Shown: positions 34,107 to 42,715 of the stretch, one piece after another
How positions within the stretch are numbered: the stretch's first letter is position 1
Layout: each line of letters opens with the position of its first letter
NCBI RefSeq assembly: GCF_002022275.1
Contig: NZ_MSDF01000053.1
Location: 1-64,000, forward strand
Length of the DNA: 64,000 bases
Direction: 5' to 3'
Source: Pseudomonas fluorescens
Lineage (GTDB): Bacteria > Pseudomonadota > Gammaproteobacteria > Pseudomonadales > Pseudomonadaceae
The notes under the pieces: model-generated
Databases searched by the model: none
Told to the model about the DNA's origin: nothing
Seen by the model: only the letters and a program-made list of their open reading frames with translations
Translations under genes and position numbers: made by a program

Positions 34107-35488
34107 ACCACGAACTCGACAGCCTGTTCGAACAGGACCGCGCGCACTTCATGCACCCGTCCACCCATGCCCACGATCACGCCAGCGGCGCGCTGAAAGG
34201 CCGCATTATCAAGAGCGCTTCGGGCATTCGCATACGCGACCATGAAGGCCGTGAGTTTATCGACGCCTTTGCCGGGCTGTATTGCGTGAACATCGGCTAT
34301 GGCCGCACCGAAGTGGCGGACGCGATCTACAAGCAGGCCAAGGAGCTTGCTTATTATCACACCTACGTCGGCCACTCGACCGAGGCGATCATCGAGCTGT
34401 CGAGCCGCATCATGGGCTGGGCGCCGGAGGGCATGAAAAAGGTCTATTACGGCCTGTCGGGCTCCGACGCCAACGAAACCCAGATCAAGCTGGTGCGCTA
34501 CTACAACAACGTACTGGGGCGCCCGCAGAAGAAGAAAATCATCTCGCGCGACCGTGGTTACCACGGCTCGGGCATCATGACCGGCAGCCTTACCGGCCTT
34601 GCCGCGTTCCACCAGCATTTCGACCTGCCGGAACACGGCATCAAACACACGGTGTGCCCACATTGGTACCGCAAGGCCCCGGCAGGCATGGATGAGGCGG
34701 CATTCGTGCGTTACTGCGCCGACGAGCTGGAAAAAATGATCCTCGCCGAAGGCCCCGACACCGTGGCGGCGTTTATCGGCGAACCGGTGATGGGCACCGG
34801 CGGCATCGTGGTGCCGCCGGCCGGTTATTGGGCGGCGATTCATGCGGTGCTGAACAAATACGACGTGCTGCTGATTGCCGATGAGGTGGTCTGCGCGTTT
34901 GGCCGTCTGGGTTCAAAAATGGGCAGCCAACGTTACGGCATGCGCCCGGACCTGATCACCACGGCCAAGGGTTTGACCAGTGCCTACGCGCCTTTGTCGG
35001 CCGTCATCATCGGCGAGAAAGTCTGGGACGTGATCGAAAAAGCCTCCGCCACCGACGGCGCCATGGGCCACGGCTGGACCTATTCCGGGCATCCGATCTG
35101 CGCAGCGGCGGCGCTGGCCAACCTGGACATTCTGGAACGCGAAAACCTCACCGAAAATGCCGAACGCGTCGGCGCCTACCTCAACCGTCGCCTGCGCGAA
35201 ACCCTCGAAGGCCACCCGCTGGTGGGCGAAGTGCGTGGCGACGGCATGCTCGCCGCCGTGGAGTTCATGGCCGACCGCGAACAGCGCACGCCCTTCGACG
35301 CCGCACTGAAAGTCGGCCCGAAAGTGTCGGCGGCGTGCCTGGAGCGCGGCATGATCGCCCGCGCCATGCCCCACGGTGACATCCTCGGCTTTGCCCCGCC
35401 GCTGATTCTGACCCGAGAAGAGGCCGACCTGATCGTCGACATCACCCGAGGCGCGATTGACGAGGTAGCCAGCGAAATCCTCGGCTAA
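34103..35488 (+). CDS. class III (omega-type) PLP aminotransferase
   Basis: 461 residues. PLP Lys is in TTAKGLTSAYAPLSAVI, the Asp in LLIADEVVCAFGR and the phosphate contact in YGLSGSDANETQIK. The length and the AFAGLYCVNIGYGR opening fit omega-amino-acid/diamine-pyruvate aminotransferases such as SpuC-like enzymes. It transfers the terminal amino group of an omega-amino acid or amine to pyruvate or 2-oxoglutarate, giving a semialdehyde for the coupled dehydrogenase. AAGGAG and a 4-bp overlap show coupling. The nearby Lrp-type regulator may control the pair. Confidence 0.88.
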   Translation: MNHELDSLFEQDRAHFMHPSTHAHDHASGALKGRIIKSASGIRIRDHEGREFIDAFAGLYCVNIGYGRTEVADAIYKQAKELAYYHTYVGHSTEAIIELSSRIMGWAPEGMKKVYYGLSGSDANETQIKLVRYYNNVLGRPQKKKIISRDRGYHGSGIMTGSLTGLAAFHQHFDLPEHGIKHTVCPHWYRKAPAGMDEAAFVRYCADELEKMILAEGPDTVAAFIGEPVMGTGGIVVPPAGYWAAIHAVLNKYDVLLIADEVVCAFGRLGSKMGSQRYGMRPDLITTAKGLTSAYAPLSAVIIGEKVWDVIEKASATDGAMGHGWTYSGHPICAAAALANLDILERENLTENAERVGAYLNRRLRETLEGHPLVGEVRGDGMLAAVEFMADREQRTPFDAALKVGPKVSAACLERGMIARAMPHGDILGFAPPLILTREEADLIVDITRGAIDEVASEILG

Positions 35489-35500
35489 CGCACTTCCCCT

Positions 35501-35768
35501 GTGGGAGCTGGCTTGCCTGCGAAAGCGGTGGCATTGCCAATAGAGATATCGCCCATGCCGCCGCCATCGCAGCCTCGCCAGGGCTCGACAGCTCCCACAG
35601 GGGATTGGTGGTGTTTGGGAAACCAGCGTCATCGCGTCGGACACGTGTTCGCCGGCGACGAAGATCAAAGGTGGGAGCTGGCTTGCCTGCGAAAGCGGCG
35701 ACATTGCCAATAGAGATATCGCCCATGCCGCCGCCATCGCAGCCTCGCCGGGGCTCGACAGCTTCCAC
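35501..35768. repeat. two direct copies of a 98-bp REP doublet
   Basis: Copy 1 (35501-35598) and copy 2 (35671-35768) are in the same orientation, 170 bp apart, and differ at only about four positions. Each begins GTGGGAGCTGGCTTGCCTGC, contains CATTGCCAATAGAGATATCG and ends in an imperfect GCTCCCAC arm. They fill most of the 326-bp spacer 35489-35814; no gene is seen there. Confidence 0.88.
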
Positions 35769-35814
35769 GGTTGGTGGCCTGATACTTACTTGCCCGTTTC
35801 AGAGTTTGCCTGCG

Positions 35815-36306
35815 ATGCACAAGCTTGACCGCTATGACCTGAACATTTTGCGCATCCTTTCCGAGGATGGGCGCATCACCAAATCCAGCCTAGCCGAGGC
35901 GATCAACCTGTCAGTCACGCCGGCTTGGGAACGGGTGCGCAAGCTCGAAAGCGCAGGCCTGGTGAAGGGTTATCGCGCCGTCATCGACTGGAATCAGGTC
36001 TTCAAAAGCCAGCAACTGCTGGTGGAAATCACCCTGGCTCGCCACACCGCCCAGGACATGCGCCGCTTTGAACAGCGCATGGCTGAGGCGCCGGAAGTGG
36101 AGTTCTGCTACGCCACCGGCGGCGGCGTGGATTACATCGCGATGATTCGCGCGGCGGATATCGACGGGTACCAGCGCTTTATCGATCAGTTACTGATGGA
36201 GGATTTGGCCATTGAACGCTACTTCACCTACATCGTGACCAAAACCATCAAGACGCCCGGGGCGGTGCCTGCCCAAGCAGCAGACACGGCCCAGGCATTT
36301 CCTTAG
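35815..36306 (+). CDS. Lrp/AsnC family transcriptional regulator
   Basis: 163 residues from ATG 35815. Residues about 1-60 hold the winged HTH (RITKSSLAEAINLSVTPAWERVRKLE) and residues about 65-145 the RAM ligand-binding fold (VEFCYATGGGVDYIAMI). Such regulators sense amino acids; the upstream aminotransferase/dehydrogenase pair is a plausible target. The tail is Ala/Pro-rich. It overlaps the convergent GST gene by 4 bp. No strong ribosome site precedes this ATG. Confidence 0.88.
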   Translation: MHKLDRYDLNILRILSEDGRITKSSLAEAINLSVTPAWERVRKLESAGLVKGYRAVIDWNQVFKSQQLLVEITLARHTAQDMRRFEQRMAEAPEVEFCYATGGGVDYIAMIRAADIDGYQRFIDQLLMEDLAIERYFTYIVTKTIKTPGAVPAQAADTAQAFP

Positions 36307-37013
36307 GACGGCCGGTGTTCCCGATCGCCCTGCTCCACCAACGCGCGCCATGTCTGAACACTGGCGCGCTCATTCATCCGTGCATGCCATTCGAGCAGCG
36401 CCGCGCATTCCTCCGGCACCGGCAGCTTCACCAGCGCGGCGAAAATCAGGCCGCCGAGCAACGCAATGTCAGCCATTGAAAAGTCATCGCCTGCAACAAA
36501 CGGCCGGGTTTTGAGCAGGCCATCGAAATAACGCATGCCGCGTATCGCCTTGTCGCCCATGCGCTGGCCCCATTCGGCGTTCTGGTACAGCTCCACCTTA
36601 GGCCCCAGGCCGGGTGTGGCGTGATGGAAATACACGCTGACCGCGTCCATCAATTCCAGCTCTGCGCGACGGGTCATCATATGGATAACGCCCTGCTCGA
36701 CCGGTTTTTTTCCGGTGAGGGTCGGGTGGCCGTCCAGGGCATCCAGGTATTGGGTGATGGCAGTGCACTCGGCGATCAGCGTGCCGTCCTGCAGTTGCAG
36801 CACAGGCAACGTGCCGGAGTAGTTCAGAGCCAGAAATGCCGGCTGTTTGTGCTTGCCTTCCCATAGGTTGATCGACACAAATTCGGTGTTTGCCAGCAGG
36901 CCTTTCTCGGCCAGCGCGATACGCACCCGCGCCGGATACGGGCCGTTGTACCAGTCGTATATTTTCAGCAAGGGCGCTTTGGATGCATCGGACTGCGTGT
37001 GTTGAAGTATCAT
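36303..37013 (-). CDS. glutathione S-transferase family protein
   Basis: 236 residues. The thioredoxin-like N-terminal domain (about 15-95) has KIYDWYNGPYPARVRIALAEKG and the cis-Pro/acid segment GTLPVLQLQDGTLIAECTAI; the helical C-terminal domain has FSMADIALLGGLIFA. It would conjugate or reduce electrophiles with glutathione in the cytoplasm. It is divergent from a TetR gene across two copies of an 18-bp operator, so it is probably an inducible detoxification gene. Confidence 0.9.
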   Translation of the reverse strand: MILQHTQSDASKAPLLKIYDWYNGPYPARVRIALAEKGLLANTEFVSINLWEGKHKQPAFLALNYSGTLPVLQLQDGTLIAECTAITQYLDALDGHPTLTGKKPVEQGVIHMMTRRAELELMDAVSVYFHHATPGLGPKVELYQNAEWGQRMGDKAIRGMRYFDGLLKTRPFVAGDDFSMADIALLGGLIFAALVKLPVPEECAALLEWHARMNERASVQTWRALVEQGDREHRPS

Positions 37014-37026
37014 GATTTAATCGCCT

Positions 37027-37098
37027 ACCTGTCAGTTGGTAGGTGAAGATTGAGGGCATTATTCGGGCTTGTCAACAACTACCTACCAGTTGGCAGGT
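37027..37098. promoter_or_regulatory. paired TetR operators between GST gene and tetR
   Basis: Site A 37027-37044 reads ACCTGTCAGTTGGTAGGT and site B 37081-37098 reads ACCTACCAGTTGGCAGGT; both are imperfect palindromes of the form ACCTNYCA-NN-TGGNAGGT. Site A is 13 bp before the GST start and site B 56 bp before the tetR start. One copy per promoter suggests control of both genes by the TetR. Confidence 0.78.
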
Positions 37099-37154
37099 AA
37101 GCGGGTATGGGCGTAGAATCTGCGCACGCGCTTGAATAAACGAGGAACACACAC

Positions 37155-37718
37155 GTGAGCGAAAACGCCCGGGAAGCCATTCTGGAAGCCGCCAAAGCGG
37201 CCGGCCAGCATTACGGCTACAGCGGAATCAACTTTCGCAGCATCGGCGAGGCGGTGGGGATCAAGAACGCGAGTATCTACTACCACTTCCCGAGCAAGGC
37301 CGACCTCGGCGCAGCCGTTGCCAGGCGCTATTGGGAAGATGCTGCCGGGGTTCTTGAGACGATTCGACAAGACAACCCGGACCCGCTGCAGTGCTTGCGG
37401 CTCTATCCGGGCGTCTTTCGCAACTCCCTCGAGAACAACAACCGGCTGTGCCTGGCCAGCTTTATGGCGGCCGAATACCAGGACCTGCCCGAGCCGGTGA
37501 AGCGCGAGGTGCTGGCGTTTGCCGATATCAACGTGGCGTGGCTCGCGGCACTGCTCACCGACATGAACGTGGGCAGTGCCGAGGTGTGCCAGCGCCGCGC
37601 CCGCGCGATCTACACCGCCATCGCCGGCGCGCAGTTGATCGCCCGCACGCGCGCCGACATGAGCCTGTATGACGAACTGGTGCAGAGCTATCAGGACGCG
37701 GGGCTTATTCCGGCATGA
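37155..37718 (+). CDS. TetR family transcriptional regulator
   Basis: 187 residues. HTH: SGINFRSIGEAVGIKNASIYYHFPSKADL (about 24-52). The C-terminal region is the usual helical ligand domain. The start is GTG 37155 with CGAGGAA upstream. It probably represses the divergent GST gene and itself through the paired operators. The end overlaps the convergent flavin monooxygenase by 14 bp. Confidence 0.9.
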   Translation: MSENAREAILEAAKAAGQHYGYSGINFRSIGEAVGIKNASIYYHFPSKADLGAAVARRYWEDAAGVLETIRQDNPDPLQCLRLYPGVFRNSLENNNRLCLASFMAAEYQDLPEPVKREVLAFADINVAWLAALLTDMNVGSAEVCQRRARAIYTAIAGAQLIARTRADMSLYDELVQSYQDAGLIPA

Positions 37719-39213
37719 CGGCGGGGAGGCCTACTTGCGACAAGTAGCCCTCCAACCGTTCGATCTCGTGGGAGGCGACGATCGCGCCGATGTAGCCATC
37801 CGGGCGAACCAACACCGCGTCACCCGCCGCCAGTGCATAGGCGCGCAGAAACTGCCCCAGGTCGTCGATCACGTCGCCTTGCGGGCCGACGTGATGGATC
37901 TGCAACCCAGGCCGAGGCGTTACCGCGCAAGGCGTAGCGCCGTAACCCAACAGCGTCCAATGCGCGCCCCGGAACAGCTCGAACAAACGCCACGAGGCCC
38001 CGGAAGCACCGCGCAGCCTGGCATCGGGCGCTCGGGCGCCAGCACACACCACGCCGTCACGCGCCGGTTGTGCCAGGGCGATGGACGATTGCGGGTAGCC
38101 AACATCCAGCTGAAACACTTCCTTGCCCCGGCGCATATCGCCGCGTTTCGCGTTATCCAGCAGTTTGCTCGCCAAGCCAAGCACCGACGCCGCCACCGGG
38201 CGGCGCTCTTCTTCATAACTGTCGAGCAACGCCTGTGGCGCACCGCCCGCCACTGCGGCGAGTTTCCAGCCAAGGTTGTAGGCGTCCTGCACGCTGGTGT
38301 TCAGCCCCTGGCCGCCCGTGGGCGGGTGAATATGCGCGGCGTCTCCCACCAGAAACACCTGCCCGACGCGATACGTGTCGGCCAGCCGTGCGTTCATGCT
38401 GTAGGCCGACGCCCAGGAAACCGCATGCACCTGAATGTCATCGCGCCCGGTGCGCTGGGCCACCATCGCCGCCAACCCCTCGACGCTGAGGTCGACGTCG
38501 GCGTCCAAGGGCACCGGCCCCTGAATCTGGAACAGCCCGGTGCGCGCCAGTGGGCAAATCATGATCTGACGCTGACTGTCGCCTTCGCCGAAGCGGTGCC
38601 AGTAGTCCGCGCAAAGACCGGACAACTGCACATCCGCCACCAAGGCGCGCACGCCGAGGGTTTTGCCGGGAAAGCCGATAGCCAGCGCATGCCGCACAAA
38701 ACTGCGGCCGCCATCCGCGCCCACCAACCAGCGTGCCCGCAGGTTTTGCGGGCCGTCGCCGCTGATCAATTGCACGCTGACGCCGTCGGCGTCGTGCTGG
38801 AAGCCAACCAGTTCACAGCCGAACACTGGCCGATGGCCCAACTCCAGCAAACGCTCGCGCAGCACCTGCTCAGTCAGAAACTGCGGCACCATCAATGGAT
38901 GCGAGTAAGGCTCGGACGACGTTGCGGCAGTTTGCTCGATGGAATCGGCATCAATGTAACTGCCATCGTCGCGGTAGCGCCGCTCAGTCGGATAGACTCC
39001 ACCCACTGCAAAAAGGCGGTCGAGTACACCCAGGTCTTCGAAAATTTCCTGGGACCTGGGCTGAATACCTTTGCCACGGGAACCATGGAAAGGCTGGTGA
39101 TTTTTCTCGATCAGACGAAAGCGCACGCCGCGTCTGGCCAGGTCAATCGCCAGGGTCAAGCCGGCCGCACCGGCACCACAAATCAGAACATCGACAGCGC
39201 ATTGCTCGTTCAT
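37705..39213 (-). CDS. FAD-dependent aromatic hydroxylase (PheA/TfdB/MhpA class A type)
   Basis: 502 residues from ATG 39213. FAD motifs: the N-terminal GAGAAGLTLAIDLARRG, the middle DG motif WLVGADGGRSFVRHAL (NAD(P)H/FAD) and GDAAHIHPPTGGQGLNTSVQD. The C-terminal about 100 residues are the thioredoxin-like domain of phenol-hydroxylase relatives. It would hydroxylate an aromatic substrate with NAD(P)H and O2. A GTG at 39222 is possible, but AGGTGAT fits ATG 39213. A divergent MarR gene shares palindromic operators. Confidence 0.88.
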   Translation of the reverse strand: MNEQCAVDVLICGAGAAGLTLAIDLARRGVRFRLIEKNHQPFHGSRGKGIQPRSQEIFEDLGVLDRLFAVGGVYPTERRYRDDGSYIDADSIEQTAATSSEPYSHPLMVPQFLTEQVLRERLLELGHRPVFGCELVGFQHDADGVSVQLISGDGPQNLRARWLVGADGGRSFVRHALAIGFPGKTLGVRALVADVQLSGLCADYWHRFGEGDSQRQIMICPLARTGLFQIQGPVPLDADVDLSVEGLAAMVAQRTGRDDIQVHAVSWASAYSMNARLADTYRVGQVFLVGDAAHIHPPTGGQGLNTSVQDAYNLGWKLAAVAGGAPQALLDSYEEERRPVAASVLGLASKLLDNAKRGDMRRGKEVFQLDVGYPQSSIALAQPARDGVVCAGARAPDARLRGASGASWRLFELFRGAHWTLLGYGATPCAVTPRPGLQIHHVGPQGDVIDDLGQFLRAYALAAGDAVLVRPDGYIGAIVASHEIERLEGYLSQVGLPAVMPE

Positions 39214-39224
39214 CTGGATCACCT

Positions 39225-39294
39225 ATATGTGCAATACGCACATATTAAGAGGAAGACAAACAGTGTCAAGAAAAAGCGTGCAAAACGCACATAT
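39225..39294. promoter_or_regulatory. MarR operators between flavin monooxygenase and marR
   Basis: Site 1 (39225-39245) is ATATGTGC-AATAC-GCACATAT, a perfect 8-bp inverted repeat 12 bp before the monooxygenase start. Site 2 (39274-39294) keeps the core GTGC-AAAAC-GCACATAT with a degenerate left end and lies within the first codons of marR. This suggests control of both promoters, with autorepression from within the gene. Confidence 0.82.
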
Positions 39295-39760
39295 GAGCGC
39301 TCAGCTGCGTGACTTGCATGGGTCGCTGGTTGAGATTGTCGGGGTGATGAACCGCCCGCAGCGCGACGAAGCAATGGTGCGCGAGGCCGGGATAGCCCTG
39401 GACCGCGCGCTGTTTCCGCTGCTGGTGCTGGTTGAACGGCTGGGGCCGATCGGGGTAGTCGAGCTGGCGGACCGCGTGGGTCGCGATTACACCACGGTCA
39501 GCCGGCAGGTCGCAAAACTCGAAACCCTCGACCTGATATCGCGCCAGGAAAGCGCAGCGGACCGCCGGGTGCGCGAGTCGGTCATCACCGAAAAAGGCAA
39601 GGTCATGACCGACCGGGTCGATGCGGCACGCGAACGCATTGGCGTGTCGATCTTCTCCACCTGGGACGAAGGTGACTTCGACAACCTGGTGCGTTTGATG
39701 CGCAAATTTGCCGAGGAGATCAAGGACGATTCTATCCGCGCCACCCAAGACCTGCGCTGA
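39263..39760 (+). CDS. MarR family transcriptional regulator
   Basis: 165 residues from GTG 39263, which has AGAGGAAG at good spacing; an in-frame ATG at 39293 would shorten it by 10 residues but lacks a ribosome site. The winged HTH runs IGVVELADRVGRDYTTVSRQVAKLETLDLISRQ in pieces (about 70-102), followed by the wing ADRRVRESVITEKG. It probably senses the aromatic substrate of the divergent hydroxylase and represses that gene and itself. Confidence 0.88.
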   Translation: MSRKSVQNAHMSAQLRDLHGSLVEIVGVMNRPQRDEAMVREAGIALDRALFPLLVLVERLGPIGVVELADRVGRDYTTVSRQVAKLETLDLISRQESAADRRVRESVITEKGKVMTDRVDAARERIGVSIFSTWDEGDFDNLVRLMRKFAEEIKDDSIRATQDLR

Positions 39761-39775
39761 AAGGCGCAGCGCTGA

Positions 39776-40624
39776 TCAGCGGCTCAGCAGCCCGGCCAAC
39801 ACCTCGTTGAACGCTACACCGCCGGTACGCGGAACGCCTTCAAAGCAAATCCAGCCCTGATTGAAGCCGTCCAGCATCTGCATGCGCGGCACAGGGTTGT
39901 GCATGCCCTGGGCGCGGAACAGGTCTTCCCAGGTGTCGCGCGGCACCGCTTGCATGCGCACGGGATGACCGAGCAGGTCAGCGAAGGCCTGGGCGATGCT
40001 GTTCGGGGTCACCGCCTCGGCGCCTTGCAGCTCGACGATGCGCTTGCCCTGCCAGGTTTCCCGCAGCAGTTCAGCGGCCGTACGGCCCACGTCAGCCGTG
40101 GCGATCATCGGCACGGGTTTGTCGAAGGGTTGCAGGAAGCTTGGAATGACACCGGTTTTGGCGGCCTCGATATCCCACTGATGATTTTCCATGAACCACG
40201 CCGGACGCAGGAACGTGACGGGCAGGTCGAGGCCTTTCAGGCTCTGCTCCAGCAGCTGCAACTGGTTCAGCAGGTTCGGCTGGCTGGCCTGGGCGCCGAT
40301 GGTGGAAATGCACACCACGCGGCCTGGACAGCTTGCGGCCAGCGCTTGATGGATATTGGCGATGATTTCGCGGGTCTGCGGGAAGCCTTCAACCGGGTCG
40401 AAGTTCGGCGGCAGCAGAATAAACACGCCAGTGCTGTTGTTGAACGCGGCGGTCAGTGAGTGCACGTCGCCGGCGTCGGCTACCGCCACCTCACACCCTC
40501 GTGCAGCCCAGGGCGCGCCTTTGTCTGCATCACGCACCACCGCACGCACTTGCTCGCCTGCTGCGAGCAATGCCTGAGCGACAGCTGCGCCTACTTGCCC
40601 GGTAACGCCCATGATCGTGTACAT
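39776..40624 (-). CDS. NmrA-like NAD(P)-binding atypical SDR
   Basis: 282 residues from ATG 40624. The Rossmann motif GVTGQVGAAVAQALLAAGE is at the N terminus. Segments such as FLRPAWFMENH fit NmrA/QOR2-like atypical short-chain proteins, which may reduce quinones or act as redox sensors. An AGGGG site precedes the start. Its promoter contains a TTAATGAC repeat cluster at 40718-40742. Confidence 0.85.
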   Translation of the reverse strand: MYTIMGVTGQVGAAVAQALLAAGEQVRAVVRDADKGAPWAARGCEVAVADAGDVHSLTAAFNNSTGVFILLPPNFDPVEGFPQTREIIANIHQALAASCPGRVVCISTIGAQASQPNLLNQLQLLEQSLKGLDLPVTFLRPAWFMENHQWDIEAAKTGVIPSFLQPFDKPVPMIATADVGRTAAELLRETWQGKRIVELQGAEAVTPNSIAQAFADLLGHPVRMQAVPRDTWEDLFRAQGMHNPVPRMQMLDGFNQGWICFEGVPRTGGVAFNEVLAGLLSR

Positions 40625-40717
40625 CTTCAAACCCCTGTGTGTTGGCAACCGGTTGTCGCCGTGGACAAAGTATTGCGCCACCGGGCCAGGCAGAGCGATA
40701 GCGTGGCGCTCACCACG

Positions 40718-40742
40718 TTAATGACCCAAAGTCATTAATGAC
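40718..40742. promoter_or_regulatory. TTAATGAC repeat cluster upstream of the NmrA-like gene
   Basis: TTAATGAC (40718-40725) pairs with GTCATTAA (40731-40738) across 5 nt, and GTCATTAATGAC (40731-40742) is itself a perfect palindrome. Three half-sites therefore overlap in 25 bp, about 95 bp before the NmrA-like start and 134 bp before the MFS start. Confidence 0.55.
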
Positions 40743-40875
40743 CTCAAAACTTTAGCCCACATGGCCTTTATTGATGCTTTCTTGTCACGAGAGCACTGAC
40801 AGCCGCGATGTTCGAAAAGGCTTCAGCACTGGCTATCCTCGCCGCGTCTTTAAGCCGTTTCGCGAGGTGTGCTTC

Positions 40876-42063
40876 ATGTCGTCCCCTTCCCTGTCAGCAC
40901 CGCTCACGGTGTTGCTGGCATTTGCCTGTGCGCTGATCACGGCGGGCAGTTATTTCGCGCAACCGCTGGGAGGCGTGATCGGGCTGTCGATCGGCCTGCC
41001 CGCCTGGGCCTGCGGGTTGCCGGTGACGCTCAGCCAGATCGGCTATTGCCTCGGGCTGTTGCTGGTCGCGCCGTTGGGTGATCGCCTGGAGAATCGTCGG
41101 CTGTTGATGGTCACGCTGGCGGTCGCCGCCGTGGCGCTGATCGGCGCCGGGTTGGCCGCCAGTGCTACAGCCTTCCTGCTGGCTTGCCTGTGCATCGGTG
41201 GCGCGGCGATTTCCGTGCAATCCATTGTGGTACTGGCGGCGTCGATGGTCTCGGCAGACCGGCGAGGTGTGACCGTTGGCCGAGTCACCGCCGGGTTGCT
41301 GCTGGGTATTCTGTTGGCGTGGCCGGTGGCAAGCATGGTGAATCAGGCCGTGGGCTGGCGCACATTGTTTATCGCCGACGGGCTGTTGATCGGCCTGCTG
41401 GCATTGACGCTGCGCGCGGTTCTGGCGCCAAGGCAGCCCGCGGCGGGCGTGAGTTACCCGGCGCTGATCGCATCATTGTGGCCTCTGTGGCGGGCGCATT
41501 CGGAACTGCGTTGGCGCGCCCTCTGCCAGGCGCTGTTATTTGCAGTGTTCAGCCTGTTCTGGGTCACCGCGCCGCACGTCCTGCAAACCCGTCATGGTCT
41601 CAGCGGCACGGCGCTGGCAGCTTTTGGTCTGGTGGGTGTCGGCGGCGCCTTGGCCGCGCCGTTGGCGGGTTGGCTGGCAGACCGCGGCGCCGCACGCCAA
41701 ACCGCGTTGACCGGCAGCCTGTTGGTCGCCGCGAGTTGCCTGGGCTGGGCCCTGCTGGACTCGCTGGAGATGTTGAGGGTCTGCGCGTTCTGCATCAGCG
41801 CCGGGGTACAGGCCTGCCATGTGATCTCGCAACGGCGGGTCATGACCCTCGACAGCCGAGCAGCCAACCGGTTGAACAGCCTGTACATCGCCACGTTTTT
41901 TATCGGTGGCGCGGTCGGTTCAGCCAGTGCCTCACCGCTGTTTTTCAGCGGCGAGTACCTGCCCGGCGTCGCAGGCACGGGCGCAGCGCTGTTGGCGTGG
42001 GGTGGTTTGGTGCGCCTTGAACTGCGCGCTACCAGGGTAACGTCAGCCCTTGGCGATCGGTAA
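40876..42063 (+). CDS. MFS transporter (drug/arabinose-efflux type)
   Basis: 395 residues, about 12 membrane spans, from ATG 40876. The helix 2-3 loop APLGDRLENRRLL and the second-half equivalent GWLADRGAARQTAL fit the DHA1/YnfM-like efflux branch. The substrate is unknown. Upstream in-frame sequence to 40771 is outside the expected protein. Its end overlaps the convergent SDR gene by 35 bp. Confidence 0.85.
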   Translation: MSSPSLSAPLTVLLAFACALITAGSYFAQPLGGVIGLSIGLPAWACGLPVTLSQIGYCLGLLLVAPLGDRLENRRLLMVTLAVAAVALIGAGLAASATAFLLACLCIGGAAISVQSIVVLAASMVSADRRGVTVGRVTAGLLLGILLAWPVASMVNQAVGWRTLFIADGLLIGLLALTLRAVLAPRQPAAGVSYPALIASLWPLWRAHSELRWRALCQALLFAVFSLFWVTAPHVLQTRHGLSGTALAAFGLVGVGGALAAPLAGWLADRGAARQTALTGSLLVAASCLGWALLDSLEMLRVCAFCISAGVQACHVISQRRVMTLDSRAANRLNSLYIATFFIGGAVGSASASPLFFSGEYLPGVAGTGAALLAWGGLVRLELRATRVTSALGDR

Positions 42064-42715
42064 ACCGCAGGCCGGGTTTACCCGCGTGCCCTTCCACGGT
42101 TTCCACCACCAAGGGAATGCTTTCACTGATCTCCAGTAACGCACCGGGCCCGCCCATCTCGGTGCGCACCCAGCCTGGGGCAACCAGCAGATAAGCCAGA
42201 GAATCCTTCTGATGACGCAGGTAAAACGCCTTCATCAGCATGTTCAGCGCCGCCTTGCTGGCGCTATACAGTTCCCAGACGCCACGGTTGTCGGCGATGC
42301 TGCCCAGCTCCGAGGACATCACCGCCACCACGCCATCGCGCTCGACATTGGCATGCAACACTTCCACCGCGCGCATCGGGCTCAGCGCGTTGGTCAGCAG
42401 CATTTCGACAAAGTCACGCTCATCGACCTGCAGCGTGGTCAGCTCATTGGCCTTGCACACACCTGCGTTGATAAATAGCGTGTTCAAACGCGTCGCCGCC
42501 AGTCGCCCGTGCAGTGCACGCACCGAGGCCAGGTCGGTGATGTCGACGCGCTCAAGGGTCAGTAGCTCGGGGTAACGGCTCTTCAGGTCAACGAGCAGCG
42601 GGGAATCGCTGCGCGAGGTCGCGATCACGTGGTAACCGCGAGCGCAATATTCCTCAGCCAGGGCCAGGCCCAGCCCACGGGACGCACCGAGGATCAAACA
42701 GGTTTTTTTGCTCAT
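42029..42715 (-). CDS. short-chain dehydrogenase/reductase
   Basis: 228 residues from ATG 42715 (GGAG site). The cofactor motif is LGASRGLGLALAEEY, the INAG element is LFINAGV and the catalytic pair is YSASKAALN (Tyr and Lys). It is of the C-factor/sepiapterin-reductase-like small SDR kind. It is probably cytoplasmic and NADP-linked; substrate unknown. It is divergent from the DMT transporter gene. Confidence 0.88.
   Translation of the reverse strand: MSKKTCLILGASRGLGLALAEEYCARGYHVIATSRSDSPLLVDLKSRYPELLTLERVDITDLASVRALHGRLAATRLNTLFINAGVCKANELTTLQVDERDFVEMLLTNALSPMRAVEVLHANVERDGVVAVMSSELGSIADNRGVWELYSASKAALNMLMKAFYLRHQKDSLAYLLVAPGWVRTEMGGPGALLEISESIPLVVETVEGHAGKPGLRFTDRQGLTLPW

Noticed and set aside
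37669..39312. 547-codon open frame on the + strand
   Set aside because: Antisense to the FAD monooxygenase with clear FAD motifs; the shadow has no domain and runs across the tetR end and marR start.
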